A stretch of 64,000 nucleotides of DNA from Celeribacter persicus. GTDB lineage: Bacteria; Pseudomonadota; Alphaproteobacteria; Rhodobacterales; Rhodobacteraceae. A model generated the notes under the pieces. The model saw only the letters and a list, made by a program, of their open reading frames with translations, had not been told where the DNA came from and did no database searches. The position numbers and the translations under genes are program-made. Within the stretch, counting starts at the first letter, position 1; each line of letters opens with the position of its first letter. Shown one piece after another: positions 51,469 to 61,900 of this stretch. The stretch spans positions 62,001-126,000 of the forward strand of contig NZ_QAOH01000009.1 of the NCBI RefSeq assembly GCF_003050785.1, written 5' to 3'.

Positions 51469-52553
51469 TATGCGGCCTCCCGGTTGACGAGGATGATGCG
51501 GTAATTCACCACCAGATCCATGGCGAGCAGGATCATCAGGAGCATGCCCTGAAACACCTGAATGGCGGCGGAGGGCAGGCCGAGCATGAATTGTGCCAGC
51601 TCCCCGCCGATGAAGGTGAGCGCCAGCAAAAGCCCGGCCAGCAGGATGCCGATGGGGTTCAAGCGCCCGAGGAATGCGACGATGATGGCGGTAAAACCAT
51701 AGCCTGCGCCGAAGTCGATGGAGATTTGACCGGCGGGACCGGTGACTTCGAAGAGGCCTGCGAGACCGGCGAGCGCGCCCGCTGTGCCGAGGCAGAACAT
51801 CACCAGAAGCTTGTCCTTGACCCCCGCGAACCGGGCGGCGCGCGGACTTTCGCCGGTGAGGCGAATTTGGAAACCGAGCATGTGTTTGTTCAAAAGCACA
51901 TAGGCAGCAACCACCGCGCCCAGGGCTGCGACAACGCCCCAATGCGCGCCGGTGCCGGGGATCAGTTCGGGGTTCGACAGCCATGGAATCTGGCTGAGAT
52001 TGCGCGATCCGGGGAAGCCGTTGCCCTCTGGGTTGCGCAGGAAGCCGAGTGCTGCGGAGGCGAGGATTTGTTCGGCCACATAGACCAGCATCAGAGAGAC
52101 GAGAATTTCGTTGGTGTTGAAACGGGTTTTGAGGATGGCGGGGATCATTGCCCAGAGAAAGCCGCCCAAAGCCCCCGCGATGACCATGGCGGGGAAAATC
52201 CACCAGGCCTCAAGCGGGTAAAGCGCGAGACCGACCGAGGCACCCGTGATGGCGCCCATGATGTATTGACCTTCCGCGCCGATGTTCCAAATGCCCGCCT
52301 TGAAGCCGATCGACAGGCCGATGGCGATCAGGATCAGCGGTCCGGCTTTGACTAGAAGCTGAGGTCGGGAATAGGCGGCGAACTGTTCGTTGAACAACGG
52401 GTCCCAGAAAATGGTGCGGATTGCCGCAACCGGGTCTTTGCCCATGGCGGCGAATAGGAGGCCCCCGAGGATCATGGTCAGGATGACGGCGAAAATCGGC
52501 GTGGCGATGGTCCAGAATTTCGAAGGTTCGGGGCGTTTGACGATGGCGATCAT
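51468..52553 (-). CDS. ABC transporter permease, purine-type (first subunit)
   Basis: A 361-residue inner-membrane permease. It shows KAGPLILIAIGLSIGFKAGIWNIGAEGQYIMGAI, TRFNTNEILVSLMLVYVAEQ, RLTGESPRAARFAGVKDKLLVMF and GFTAIIVAFLGRLNPIGILLA, the RbsC/NupP-like pattern with an added large periplasmic loop (FLRNPEGNGFPGSRNLSQIP...). ATG 52553 overlaps the ATPase stop by 4 bases. It belongs to the seven-gene purine operon. Confidence 0.9.
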   Translation of the reverse strand: MIAIVKRPEPSKFWTIATPIFAVILTMILGGLLFAAMGKDPVAAIRTIFWDPLFNEQFAAYSRPQLLVKAGPLILIAIGLSIGFKAGIWNIGAEGQYIMGAITGASVGLALYPLEAWWIFPAMVIAGALGGFLWAMIPAILKTRFNTNEILVSLMLVYVAEQILASAALGFLRNPEGNGFPGSRNLSQIPWLSNPELIPGTGAHWGVVAALGAVVAAYVLLNKHMLGFQIRLTGESPRAARFAGVKDKLLVMFCLGTAGALAGLAGLFEVTGPAGQISIDFGAGYGFTAIIVAFLGRLNPIGILLAGLLLALTFIGGELAQFMLGLPSAAIQVFQGMLLMILLAMDLVVNYRIILVNREAA

Positions 52554-54061
52554 CCGGCCACCTCCATGTCATGCGCGCCGCCCATCATCAGGCCGATTTC
52601 ATCGACAGTGAGGCCCTTGGCCACGCGCGGGGCGGTCAGCGTGCCTTCGTTGAGAGCGGCGAAGTGGTCGGAAATTTCCATCAGCTCGTCGAGATCCTGC
52701 GAGATGACGATGACACCCGCCCCCTTGGCTGCGAGATCGAGAAGCGCCTGTCGGATCGCCGCGGCGGCGGAGGCGTCGACGCCCCAGGTCGGTTGGTTCA
52801 CCACGAAGACTTTCGGAGCCTGCAACACCTCCCGCCCGATGACGAATTTCTGGAGATTACCGCCCGAAAGTGAGCGCGCCGCAGAGCCGGGGCCGGGGGT
52901 GCGCACATCGAAATCCTTGATGATCTCACTTGCGAAGGTTTCGGTCTTCTTCCAGTTCAGGAAGTTGTTCTTGCTGAGTTTCTTGCGAATTGTGGCAGTC
53001 AGCGCGGTGTTTTCGGTCAGGCTCATGTTAGGCGCGGCGGCATGGCCGAGACGCTCTTCGGGTGCGGCCAGAAGGCCGATCCTGCGCCGTGCATTCGGGC
53101 CCATGTGGCTCACGTCCTGACCGTCAAAAATCACCGAGCCTCTGCCGGTTTTCGCTTCGCCCGACAGAACGGACAAAAGCTCGTCCTGCCCGTTGCCCGC
53201 AACCCCGCCGATGCCGAGCACTTCGCCCGCGCGCAGGCGCAGGGACACATCCTTGAGCCGGGTGCCGAACGGGTTCGAGGGCACGAAATTCAGCCCCTGC
53301 ACATCAAGCAATACCTCGCCCGCCTCGCCGCCTTCGCGCGTTGGCACATGCAGCGTCTGGCCGACCATCATTTCCGCCATCTCGCGGGCCGTCGTGGTTT
53401 TCGGATCGCAAATGCCGACCACCTTGCCCAGCCGCAGGATCGTGGCCCCGTCGCAGAGCGCACGAATTTCTTCGAGTTTGTGGGAGATATAGAGGATCGA
53501 TGTGCCTTCGGACTGCAATTTGCGCAGAGTCTTGAAAAGGATTTCGACCTCTTGCGGTGTCAGAACCGAAGTCGGTTCGTCCATAATCAGAAGTTTCGGG
53601 TCCTGCAACAAACAACGGATGATCTCCACCCGCTGACGCTCCCCCGCCGAAAGATCGCCGACGATGCGGTCGGGGTCGAGCGGCAGGCCGTAATTTTCCG
53701 AGACCTCCCGAATGGAGGCCGCCAGTTCGCGCATCTTCGGCGGATTTTCCATGCCGAGGGCGACATTCTCGGCCACGTTCAGCGCCTCGAACAGCGAGAA
53801 ATGCTGAAACACCATGGCGACGCCAGCGGCGCGGGCAGCCTGCGGGTTTGGCGGCGCATAAGACCCGCCGCGCAGCTTCATGAAGCCCGCATCGGGTTTT
53901 TCTAGCCCGTAGATCATCTTGACGAGGGTCGATTTCCCGGCGCCGTTCTCGCCCAGAAGCGCATGCACCTCGCCCGTGCCGATGGAAAAACTGACATCGT
54001 CATTGGCGCGCACACCGGGATATTCGCGGGTCAGCCCCACGACTTTCAAAAGCTTCGTCAC
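52550..54061 (-). CDS. ABC transporter ATP-binding protein, duplicated domains (purine cluster)
   Basis: The 503 residues hold two ABC ATPase units. The first has Walker A GENGAGKSTL, signature LSAGERQRVEI and Walker B LLIMDEPTSVL. The second has a degenerate Walker A (GVAGNGQDE), signature LSGGNLQKFVI and VFVVNQPTWGVD, whose Asn in place of Asp/Glu before Gln suggests weak hydrolysis there. The arrangement is that of BMP-type nucleoside importers. It overlaps xdhC upstream by 4 bases and the first permease downstream by 4 bases, so enzyme and transporter are co-transcribed. Confidence 0.92.
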   Translation of the reverse strand: MTKLLKVVGLTREYPGVRANDDVSFSIGTGEVHALLGENGAGKSTLVKMIYGLEKPDAGFMKLRGGSYAPPNPQAARAAGVAMVFQHFSLFEALNVAENVALGMENPPKMRELAASIREVSENYGLPLDPDRIVGDLSAGERQRVEIIRCLLQDPKLLIMDEPTSVLTPQEVEILFKTLRKLQSEGTSILYISHKLEEIRALCDGATILRLGKVVGICDPKTTTAREMAEMMVGQTLHVPTREGGEAGEVLLDVQGLNFVPSNPFGTRLKDVSLRLRAGEVLGIGGVAGNGQDELLSVLSGEAKTGRGSVIFDGQDVSHMGPNARRRIGLLAAPEERLGHAAAPNMSLTENTALTATIRKKLSKNNFLNWKKTETFASEIIKDFDVRTPGPGSAARSLSGGNLQKFVIGREVLQAPKVFVVNQPTWGVDASAAAAIRQALLDLAAKGAGVIVISQDLDELMEISDHFAALNEGTLTAPRVAKGLTVDEIGLMMGGAHDMEVAG

Positions 54062-54981
54062 CCTGTCCGTTCCCCATAGGATTCTGTGATCTTGCGTCCC
54101 GAGATTACTTGGGCGGCGACCCCGACCGCAATGGCCTGCGGGTGTTTCCCGAGCTCAGGTTGCCCAATCGGACAGCAAATGCGTGCGATTTGGGCGTCCG
54201 TATGGCCGAGATCGCGCAACCGCCCACGAAACCGGGCCCATTTGGTGCGTGATCCGATCAGACCGGCAAAGGCGAAGCCATGGGAGAGCACGCGGTGGCA
54301 CAGCTCAAAGTCGAGCGCGTGCGAATAGGTCAGGATCAGATGTTCGGCCTCGGGCGGGGCATAATCCATGAGGGCTTCGGGCTTGTCTGCGATCAGTTGG
54401 GTGACGCCTTTGGGGAGTGTCTCGGGGAAACGCTCCGCTGAGGTGTCCACCCATGTAATCGCAAGCTCCGGCAGGGGGGCAAGTGTTGCGACGATGGCGC
54501 GCCCGACATGGCCCGCGCCCCAGACCCAGATGGGCCGCGTGGCGCGGGTGATCGGTTCGACCATCCAGTCACCGTGGAGTTTCGGGGTGATGAAGCCCTG
54601 CGCACGGGCTTTCGACAGGGCCTTTTTCACGGAAAAGGGCATGTCGCCGGGACCTCTCGCGAAAATCTCCTCCGGGATTGCGGCGACACTCTCGAAGACT
54701 TCCGTCAAAAGCGTCACCGTCCCGCCGCAGCATTGCCCCATGGCGGGGCCGAGCGGCAGGCGCTGCAATCGCGGGGCGGAGAACGCGTGCTTTGCCGCCT
54801 CGAATTCCAGTGTGCCGCCGCCGATGGTGCCGGATTGCGCGAAACCTTTGGAGGTTTGCCAGACCAGCATGGAGGCCCCGACTTCGCGGGGCGCGGACCC
54901 TTGCACGTCGGCCACGACCACGCGCGCGACACGGCCATGCCGGGCAATGGCCGCGCTCAGGGTGTCCCGACCGAAACTCAT
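54058..54981 (-). CDS. xdhC: Xanthine dehydrogenase accessory protein XdhC
   Basis: XdhC binds molybdenum cofactor, promotes its sulfuration and inserts it into the XdhB subunit. The 307-residue protein has an N-terminal XdhC_CoxI domain (VVVADVQGSAPREVGASMLVW and GPAMGQCCGGTVTLLTEV, with the conserved CC) and a C-terminal Rossmann domain (IWVWGAGHVGRAIVATLAPL, AFAGLIGSRTKWARFRGRL). ATG 54981 overlaps the xdhB stop by 4 bases, and the ABC ATPase start overlaps its own stop. The order xdhABC is the Rhodobacter capsulatus one. Confidence 0.93.
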   Translation of the reverse strand: MSFGRDTLSAAIARHGRVARVVVADVQGSAPREVGASMLVWQTSKGFAQSGTIGGGTLEFEAAKHAFSAPRLQRLPLGPAMGQCCGGTVTLLTEVFESVAAIPEEIFARGPGDMPFSVKKALSKARAQGFITPKLHGDWMVEPITRATRPIWVWGAGHVGRAIVATLAPLPELAITWVDTSAERFPETLPKGVTQLIADKPEALMDYAPPEAEHLILTYSHALDFELCHRVLSHGFAFAGLIGSRTKWARFRGRLRDLGHTDAQIARICCPIGQPELGKHPQAIAVGVAAQVISGRKITESYGERTG

Positions 54982-57380
54982 CCGCGCGCCCTCTCAATCG
55001 CGGCAAGGCATTCCTCGGGCGTGGCGGGGGCATTCAACGCCGGGTAATTCGGGCCACAGGCGGCACAGGCGTCCGAGAGTGCGAGGAAGGCGGAAATCCC
55101 CAACATGAAGGGTGGTTCGCCCACCGCTTTGGAGCGATAGATCGTTTCCTCGCGGTTACGCCCCTCCCAGAGGGTGACGTTGAACACATCGGGCGCATCC
55201 GAGCAGGCGGGGATTTTATAGGTCGAAGGCGCGTGCGTTTTGAGCATGCCCTTGGTGTCCCACACCAGTTCTTCGGTGGTAAGCCAGCCCGCGCCCTGCA
55301 CATAACCGCCCTCGATCTGGCCCTTGTCGAGCGCGGGGTTCAGCGAAGCTCCTGCGTCATGCAGGATGTCGGCGCGCAGGATGCGGTTTTCGCCGGTGAA
55401 CGTGTCGAGCGCCACCTCGGTGACCGCGATCCCGTGGGCGAAGTAGAAGAACGGTCGGCCCTTGCCCGCGATCCGGTCCCACTCGATTTTCGGCGTCTTG
55501 TAGAACCCGGTTGCCGAGAGCGAGACGCGGTTCATATAGGCGAGACTGATTAACTCGGCGAAATCCATTTCATGCACGCCGAAATGCACCCTGCCCCCGG
55601 CCCATGTCACATCGCTTTCGCCAAAGCGTTCGAGGATGAAGACCTCAAGCCGGGTGCGGATACGGTCGCAGGCGTTCTTCACCGCCATGCCATTGAGGTC
55701 GGAGCCGGAGGAGGCGGCGGTGGCGGAGGTGTTGGGCACTTTGGCGGTGTCGGTGGCGGTGATCTTCACCTTGTCTATCGAAACGCCGAATTCCGTTGCT
55801 GCGACCTGCGCGACCTTCTGGAACAGACCTTGGCCCATTTCGGTGCCGCCGTGGTTCAGATGGATCGAGCCGTCATTGTAGATATGGACCAGCGCCCCCG
55901 CCTGATTGAGGTGGGTGAGGGTGAAGGAAATGCCGAATTTGACCGGGGAGACCCCCAGTCCTTTCTTGATGATCGGGTTCTCCGCGTTCCATTTTGCGAT
56001 GGCTTTTTTGCGAGCGGCATAGTCGGAGGTTTTCAGAAGCTCTTCGGTCATGCCGTGGAGGATGAAGTCCTCGACCTCCTGACCATAGGGGGTGAGCTTG
56101 CCGCGCGGTGTAACCTGACCGCCCGCATGTCGCGGATGCGCGTCGAGATGTTCGATGCTGCCTTCCGAGGTCGGTTCGCCCTCAAGGGAAAGCACATGAT
56201 CCTCAGGAAGGCCCTCGCCCGCCGTGGGCGTGACCATTTCGTCGTAATAGTTGAGCTTGCGCACCTCTACGGGGTCTTTGCCCAATGTGTGTGCGATGTG
56301 ATCGACGACGCGCTCGATGCCCAACACACCCTGCGGCCCGCCAAAGCCGCGATAGGCGGTGTTCGACTGGGTATTCATCTTGAGCCGGTGGCTTTCGATC
56401 CGGGCGTTGGGGAGGAAATAGGCATTGTCGGCATGCAGCATCGCCCGGTCGGCGACCGGCAGCGTGAGATCCATGGACCAGCCGCCACGGGTGATTTGCA
56501 GGAAGTCGATGCCGAGAATACGGCCCTCATCATCGAAGCCGCAGGTGTAGGAGATGCGGAAATCGTGACGCTTGCCGGTGATGATCATGTCATCGTCACG
56601 GTCGTAGCGCATCTTACAGGGCTTGCCGGTATCCCGCGCGGCAATGGCGCAGGCGATGGCGAGCCAGTTGCCCTGCGATTCCTTGCCCCCGAAACCGCCG
56701 CCCATGCGACGGGTCTCGACACGGACGGCATGCATCGGGATGTGGAGCGCGTGGGCGACCTTGTGCTGGATCTCCGACGGATGCTGGGTCGAGGAATGGA
56801 CCAGCATATCGCCGCCCTCTTGCGGGACGCATGCTGCGGCCTGACCTTCGAGGTAGAAATGTTCCTGACCGCCGATCTCGATCGTGCCTTCGATTCTGTG
56901 CGGAGCTTCGGCGATGGCACGGGCGGCGTCACCGCAGCCATAGATGCGCGGGCCGTCTTCGAAGCGGCTGTCGGCCTCCATGGCGCTGTCGTAATCCAAG
57001 AGCGCGGGGAGTTCCTTGTAGGTGATCTTGCCCAGCTTTGCGGCCTTTCGCGCGGCGAGATGCGAAGTGGCGACGACGAGGAAGACCGGCTGGCCGAGGA
57101 ACTGCACTTCGCCCGGCGTTAGTAGCGGTTCATCGCCCAGCGAGGGCGAGCAATCGGGGACGTGGCCGTGGAAATCCTCGGCGGTGTAGACCCGGACCAC
57201 GCCGGGGGCTTTGCGCACGGCGGAGAGGTCCATCGATGTGATTTCGCCGTGGGCGACGGTCGAGAGACCGAAGGCCAGATGCAGAGCACCGGCGGGGAGC
57301 GGAATGTCGTCGATATAACGAGCCTGACCGGTCACATGGAGTTTGGCCGCGTCATGCGGGAGGGGGGACCCGACGGACAT
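54978..57380 (-). CDS. xdhB: Xanthine dehydrogenase molybdopterin-binding subunit
   Basis: XdhB carries the molybdenum centre that hydroxylates hypoxanthine to xanthine and urate. The 800 residues have the N-terminal hammerhead domain (KLHVTGQARYIDDIPLPAGALHLAFG split) and the Moco domains. Key features are HFYLEGQ, RMGGGFGGKESQ, YRGFGGPQG, GGTEMGQGLFQKV and the catalytic Glu in GEPPFMLGIS near residue 739. Relative to my recollection of the roughly 777-residue R. capsulatus protein there is an extra charged loop (EGLPEDHVLSLEGEPTSEG through HPRHAGGQVTPRG) before LTPYGQEVEDF. The gene abuts xdhA and overlaps xdhC. Confidence 0.95.
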   Translation of the reverse strand: MSVGSPLPHDAAKLHVTGQARYIDDIPLPAGALHLAFGLSTVAHGEITSMDLSAVRKAPGVVRVYTAEDFHGHVPDCSPSLGDEPLLTPGEVQFLGQPVFLVVATSHLAARKAAKLGKITYKELPALLDYDSAMEADSRFEDGPRIYGCGDAARAIAEAPHRIEGTIEIGGQEHFYLEGQAAACVPQEGGDMLVHSSTQHPSEIQHKVAHALHIPMHAVRVETRRMGGGFGGKESQGNWLAIACAIAARDTGKPCKMRYDRDDDMIITGKRHDFRISYTCGFDDEGRILGIDFLQITRGGWSMDLTLPVADRAMLHADNAYFLPNARIESHRLKMNTQSNTAYRGFGGPQGVLGIERVVDHIAHTLGKDPVEVRKLNYYDEMVTPTAGEGLPEDHVLSLEGEPTSEGSIEHLDAHPRHAGGQVTPRGKLTPYGQEVEDFILHGMTEELLKTSDYAARKKAIAKWNAENPIIKKGLGVSPVKFGISFTLTHLNQAGALVHIYNDGSIHLNHGGTEMGQGLFQKVAQVAATEFGVSIDKVKITATDTAKVPNTSATAASSGSDLNGMAVKNACDRIRTRLEVFILERFGESDVTWAGGRVHFGVHEMDFAELISLAYMNRVSLSATGFYKTPKIEWDRIAGKGRPFFYFAHGIAVTEVALDTFTGENRILRADILHDAGASLNPALDKGQIEGGYVQGAGWLTTEELVWDTKGMLKTHAPSTYKIPACSDAPDVFNVTLWEGRNREETIYRSKAVGEPPFMLGISAFLALSDACAACGPNYPALNAPATPEECLAAIERARG

Positions 57381-58741
57381 TATGCGCCCTCCTTGACGGA
57401 AAGGACCGAGGTGGTGAGGCCCTGTGTCTCCGCAAAATAGCGTTTGAGCATATTTTGCGCGGTGGTGAGGCGATAGGCGGCGCTAGCGCGCATGTCGCTC
57501 ATCGGGGTGTAATCCGTTGCGAAGGCCGGTAGGGCAGCGTCAATCGTCGCCATGCTCCATGGCTGACCGATCAAGGCAGCCTCAACAGTTTTGGCGCGCG
57601 CAGGTGTTCCGGCCATGCCACCGAAAGCGATGCGGGCGGCGGCGATTTTTTCATCCGTGACGGTGATGTTAAACGCGCCGCAGACGGCGGAAATGTCCTG
57701 ATCGAAGCGTTTCGAGAGCTTGTAGACTTTGAGGTCCTGGAGACCGGATTTCGGAACCGTCACGTTTTCGACAAACTCGGACGCGCCGCGATCCTGCTTG
57801 CCATAGGCGATGAAGAAATCTTCGAGCGGGATGGTCCGGAGATCCTCGCCCTTGCGCAGGGTGAGCGTAGCCCCGGCGGCAATGAGCGGCGGTGGGCTGT
57901 CGCCAATCGGAGAGCCGTTGGCGATATTCCCGCCAAGGGTTGCGGCGGCGCGCACCTGCGTGGAAGCAAAGCGGCGGTACATCTCCGAGAGCGAGGCGGA
58001 ATGCGGTTTGAAGAGCGCGATCAGATCGGCAATCGGGGTCATCGCTCCGATCTCGAACGCGTCCGCGGTTTCCGTGACGCCCTTGAGGTCTTCGACTCCG
58101 TTCAGGAAAATCACCTCACCCAGATCGCGCATCTGTTTGGTGACCCAAAGCCCGACATCGGTCGCGCCCGCGATCAGTACGGCATCGGGGCGCAACGCGT
58201 AGAGCCCCGCCAACTCATCGGAACTTTCGGGACGCTCGACTATGGCGGGCGCGGGGAAGGGGATGTGTTCCAACTCTTCGGGGATCGGCGCGGTTTCGAG
58301 TTTCTTTGCGGCGCGCAGGATCGGTGCATACCCGGTACAACGACAGAGATTCCCGGCCAGAACATCCTCGTGATAGGTCTCACCACGGGCATGTGCTGTG
58401 GCCAAAGACATGACGATGCCGGGAGTGCAAAAGCCGCACTGGCTGCCATGTTCCTCGATCATGGCCTGTTGCGCCGGATGCAGCGTATCGCCTTTCGACA
58501 GCCCTTCGACCGTGGTGACGCTCTTGCCGTGAAGCTGTGGCAGGAAAAGGATACAGGCGTTCAGAGGTTTCTTGCCGCTCTCATCCTCCACCATCACGGT
58601 GCAGGCGCCGCAATCGCCCTCGTTGCAGCCCTCCTTGGTGCCGGTGAGGTCGCGGGTTTCGCGCAAATATTCAAGCAGAGTTCGTGTCGGCGCGTCGCTT
58701 GCCGTGATAAGCTCGCCGTTCAGCCGAAAAGTGATCTCCAT
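57380..58741 (-). CDS. xdhA: Xanthine dehydrogenase small subunit (2Fe-2S and FAD)
   Basis: XdhA takes electrons from the molybdenum subunit through two 2Fe-2S clusters to FAD and NAD+. In 453 residues, the plant-type ferredoxin cluster is in [16 protein letters not shown], with its fourth Cys in LNACILFL; the second cluster is in [11 protein letters not shown] and NLCRCTGY. The FAD domain follows with [11 protein letters not shown] and [17 protein letters not shown], then a CO_deh_flav_C domain. It is the first gene of the operon. A short palindrome at 58760-58771 lies 19 bases before its ATG. Confidence 0.95.
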   Translation of the reverse strand: MEITFRLNGELITASDAPTRTLLEYLRETRDLTGTKEGCNEGDCGACTVMVEDESGKKPLNACILFLPQLHGKSVTTVEGLSKGDTLHPAQQAMIEEHGSQCGFCTPGIVMSLATAHARGETYHEDVLAGNLCRCTGYAPILRAAKKLETAPIPEELEHIPFPAPAIVERPESSDELAGLYALRPDAVLIAGATDVGLWVTKQMRDLGEVIFLNGVEDLKGVTETADAFEIGAMTPIADLIALFKPHSASLSEMYRRFASTQVRAAATLGGNIANGSPIGDSPPPLIAAGATLTLRKGEDLRTIPLEDFFIAYGKQDRGASEFVENVTVPKSGLQDLKVYKLSKRFDQDISAVCGAFNITVTDEKIAAARIAFGGMAGTPARAKTVEAALIGQPWSMATIDAALPAFATDYTPMSDMRASAAYRLTTAQNMLKRYFAETQGLTTSVLSVKEGA

Positions 58742-58759
58742 ACGTCAGACCTGCCGCTT

Positions 58760-58771
58760 TCTTGTTCAAGA
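58760..58771. promoter_or_regulatory. Palindromic operator candidate before xdhA
   Basis: TCTTGTTCAAGA (TCTTG, TT, CAAGA) is a perfect 12-bp palindrome 19 bases before the xdhA ATG, where a repressor could block the operon. Which regulator binds is unknown. The rest of the 228-bp xdhA-dnaE gap contains TTTTGATCAAAA at 58876-58887 and no gene. Confidence 0.4.
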
Positions 58772-58969
58772 CACGCACCCGATGCGGCGGAAAGCGCGTG
58801 TGATTTCTGAAAGAAAACCGGGATGGACCGTGTTTGGCAAGGGATTCGGGACGAAAACCTGCTCAGGCTTTGCCCTTTTGATCAAAAAATGAGCTGTGTC
58901 ACGAAGCTGTGGAAAAGCGGCGTTTTGCCCTTGGCGAGGCGCGCGCGCTTGCGTTAGCTTGCCGGACAC

Positions 58970-61900
58970 ATGACCAATCCGACTTTCATCCATCTCCGGG
59001 TTCATACCGAATACTCGCTCCTCGAAGGGGCCATGCGGCTCAAAAAACTGAGCGGTATGGTGGCGGATATGGGTATGCCTGCCGTGGCGGTGACGGACAC
59101 CAATAACCTGTTCTGCGCGCTTGAGTTCTCCGAATATGCGAAGGGCGCGGGCATTCAGCCGATCCTCGGTTGTCAGGTCAGCGTGGGGTATCACGAGCCG
59201 GAGCCGGGAGAGCGACAAAAGCCCCCCGCACCGGTGGTTTTTCTGGCGCAGAGCGAGGCAGGGTATGAAAACCTGATGAAGCTCAACTCCTGCCTCTACG
59301 TCGACAAGCACGACGGCGTACCTCAGGTCACGATGGCGGAGTTGGAGCAATATTCCACCGGGCTGATTTGCCTGACGGGCGGGTCGGACGGGCCGGTCGG
59401 GCGGATGATCCGCGACAACCATGAGCCGCAGGCGCGCGCGCTTCTTGAGAGGTTCAAGGCGATCTATCCGAACCGGCTTTACGTCGAGTTGCAGCGTCAC
59501 CCGGGCGAGGATGGCAGCCACACAGAGGCCGAGCGGCTGACCGAGCGGCCATTCATAGAATGGGCTTACGATCTGGGGCTGCCTCTGGTTGCGACCAATG
59601 ATGTCTATTTTCCGAAAGAGGATATGTACGAGGCGCATGATGCGCTGATTTGTATCGCCGAAGGGGCCTATGTCGATCAGGTCGACCCGCGCAGGCGTTT
59701 GACGCCCCAGCATTATTTCAAATCCCCGGCCGAGATGACGGCGCTTTTCGCCGATCTGCCGGAGGCGGTGGAAAACACCGTGGAAATTGCGAAACGCTGC
59801 GCCTTCAAGGCCTATAAGCGCGATCCGATCCTGCCGAAATTCGCCGATGACGAGGTGGAGGAGCTGCGCAAACAGGCCTGGGAAGGTTTGGACAAACGCC
59901 TCGCCGTGATCCAGCCCGCCGGGACGCGGGAGGAATACGAGGAGCGGTTGAAATTCGAGCTGGGCATCATCGAGCAGATGGGCTTTCCGGGTTACTTCCT
60001 GATCGTGGCCGACTTCATCAAATGGTCCAAGGAACATGGCATTCCGGTCGGTCCGGGGCGGGGCTCGGGCGCTGGTTCGCTCGTTGCCTATGTGCTGACC
60101 ATTACGGACCTCGATCCGCTGCGCTACAGCTTGCTGTTCGAACGCTTCCTGAACCCGGAACGTGTGTCGATGCCCGACTTCGACATCGACTTCTGCATGG
60201 ACCGCCGAGAAGAGACGATCCGCTACGTGCAGGAGAAATACGGTCGCGACAAGGTGGGGCAGATCATCACCTTCGGTGCGCTTCTCTCCAAGGCGGCGGT
60301 GCGTGACATCGGGCGGGTCTTGCAGATGCCTTACGGGCAGGTGGACCGGTTGTCGAAACTGATCCCCGTCGAAGGGGTCAAACCGGTGTCGATCAAGCAG
60401 GCGCTTGAGGACGAGCCGAAGCTGCGAGAAGAGGCCCGCAATGAGGAGGTCGTGGACCGGCTTCTGACCTATGGCCAGCAGGTCGAGGGGCTTTTGCGAA
60501 ACGCCTCCACCCACGCCGCCGGTGTGGTGATCGGCGACCGGCCTCTGGACCAACTTGTGCCACTCTATCAGGATCCGCGCTCCGACATGCCGGCGACCCA
60601 GTTCAATATGAAATGGGTGGAACAGGCCGGTCTGGTAAAGTTCGACTTTCTGGGGCTCAAGACGCTGACGGTGATCCAGTCGGCTATGGACCTGATTTTC
60701 AAATCCGGTCGGCCCCTGCATATCGCTGCCGATGGCACGAAACTCTACGATCCGCCAGCGGGTGGGGAGAACGAAATCAACCTCATCCCGCTCGATGATG
60801 AGAAGACTTACAAGCTCTACTCGGACGCCAAGACGGTCGCGGTGTTCCAGGTGGAAAGCTCGGGCATGATGCAGGCGCTCAGACAGATGAAGCCGACCTG
60901 TATCGAGGACATCGTGGCGCTTGTGGCGCTCTATCGTCCGGGACCGATGGAAAACATCCCGACCTATTGCGATGTGAAACACGGGCGCAAGGAATTACAG
61001 TCGGTCCACCCGACGATCGACCACATCCTTGCCGAGACACAGGGCATCATCGTCTATCAGGAACAGGTGATGCAGATCGCGCAGGTCATGGCGGGCTATT
61101 CGCTTGGCGGCGCTGACTTGCTTCGTCGTGCGATGGGGAAAAAGATCAAGGAGGCGATGGACGCCGAACGTCCGAAATTTGAAGCAGGCGCCGCCAAGAA
61201 CGGCGTCGATGCCAAGAAGGCCTCCGAGGTGTTCGATCTTCTGGAGAAATTCGCCAACTACGGGTTCAACAAATCCCACGCGGCGGCTTACGGCGTTGTC
61301 TCCTATCAGACCGGGTGGCTCAAGGCGAACCATCCGGTGGAGTTTATGGCGGGTGTCATGAACTGCGATATCCACCTCACGGACAAGCTGTCGATCTTCT
61401 GCGAAGAGGTGCGGCGGGGATTGGATATCGAGATCATTCCGCCTTGCGTGAACCGGTCTCTGGCGACCTTCGACGTGGTGGATCAGAAACTGGTCTATGC
61501 GCTGGCCGCGTTGAAAAACGTCGGCGTCGAGGCAATGCAACTCATCGTCAAGGCGCGGGAAGAAGGCGGCAAGCCTTTCGTGACGCTGTTTGATTTCGCG
61601 CGCCGGGTCGATCTCAAGAAGGTCGGGAAGCGACCGCTTGAGATGCTGGCGCGTGCGGGCGCTTTCGATCAGCTCGACAGCAACCGCCGCCGTGTCTTCG
61701 ACAGTCTCGATGCGCTGGTGCAATATTCCGCGGCGATCCATGAGCAGAAAGCCTCCAGTCAGGTGTCGCTTTTCGGGGATGCGGGCGAGGACCTTCCCGA
61801 GCCGCGCCTCTCGCCGGTGGGCGACTGGGTCGCCTCTGAGCGGCTGATGGAAGAGCAGAAGGCCATCGGCTTCTACCTCTCCGGCCACCCGCTCGATGAT

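Noticed and set aside
50542-52203. Extension of the second purine permease to 553 residues
   Set aside because: The N-terminal part is Arg/His/Pro-rich and is the out-of-frame reading of the upstream permease; the real start is ATG 51468.
58766-60982. 738-aa open frame antisense to dnaE
   Set aside because: Composition is Arg/His/Leu-rich with no domain, and it is fully covered by an unmistakable dnaE.
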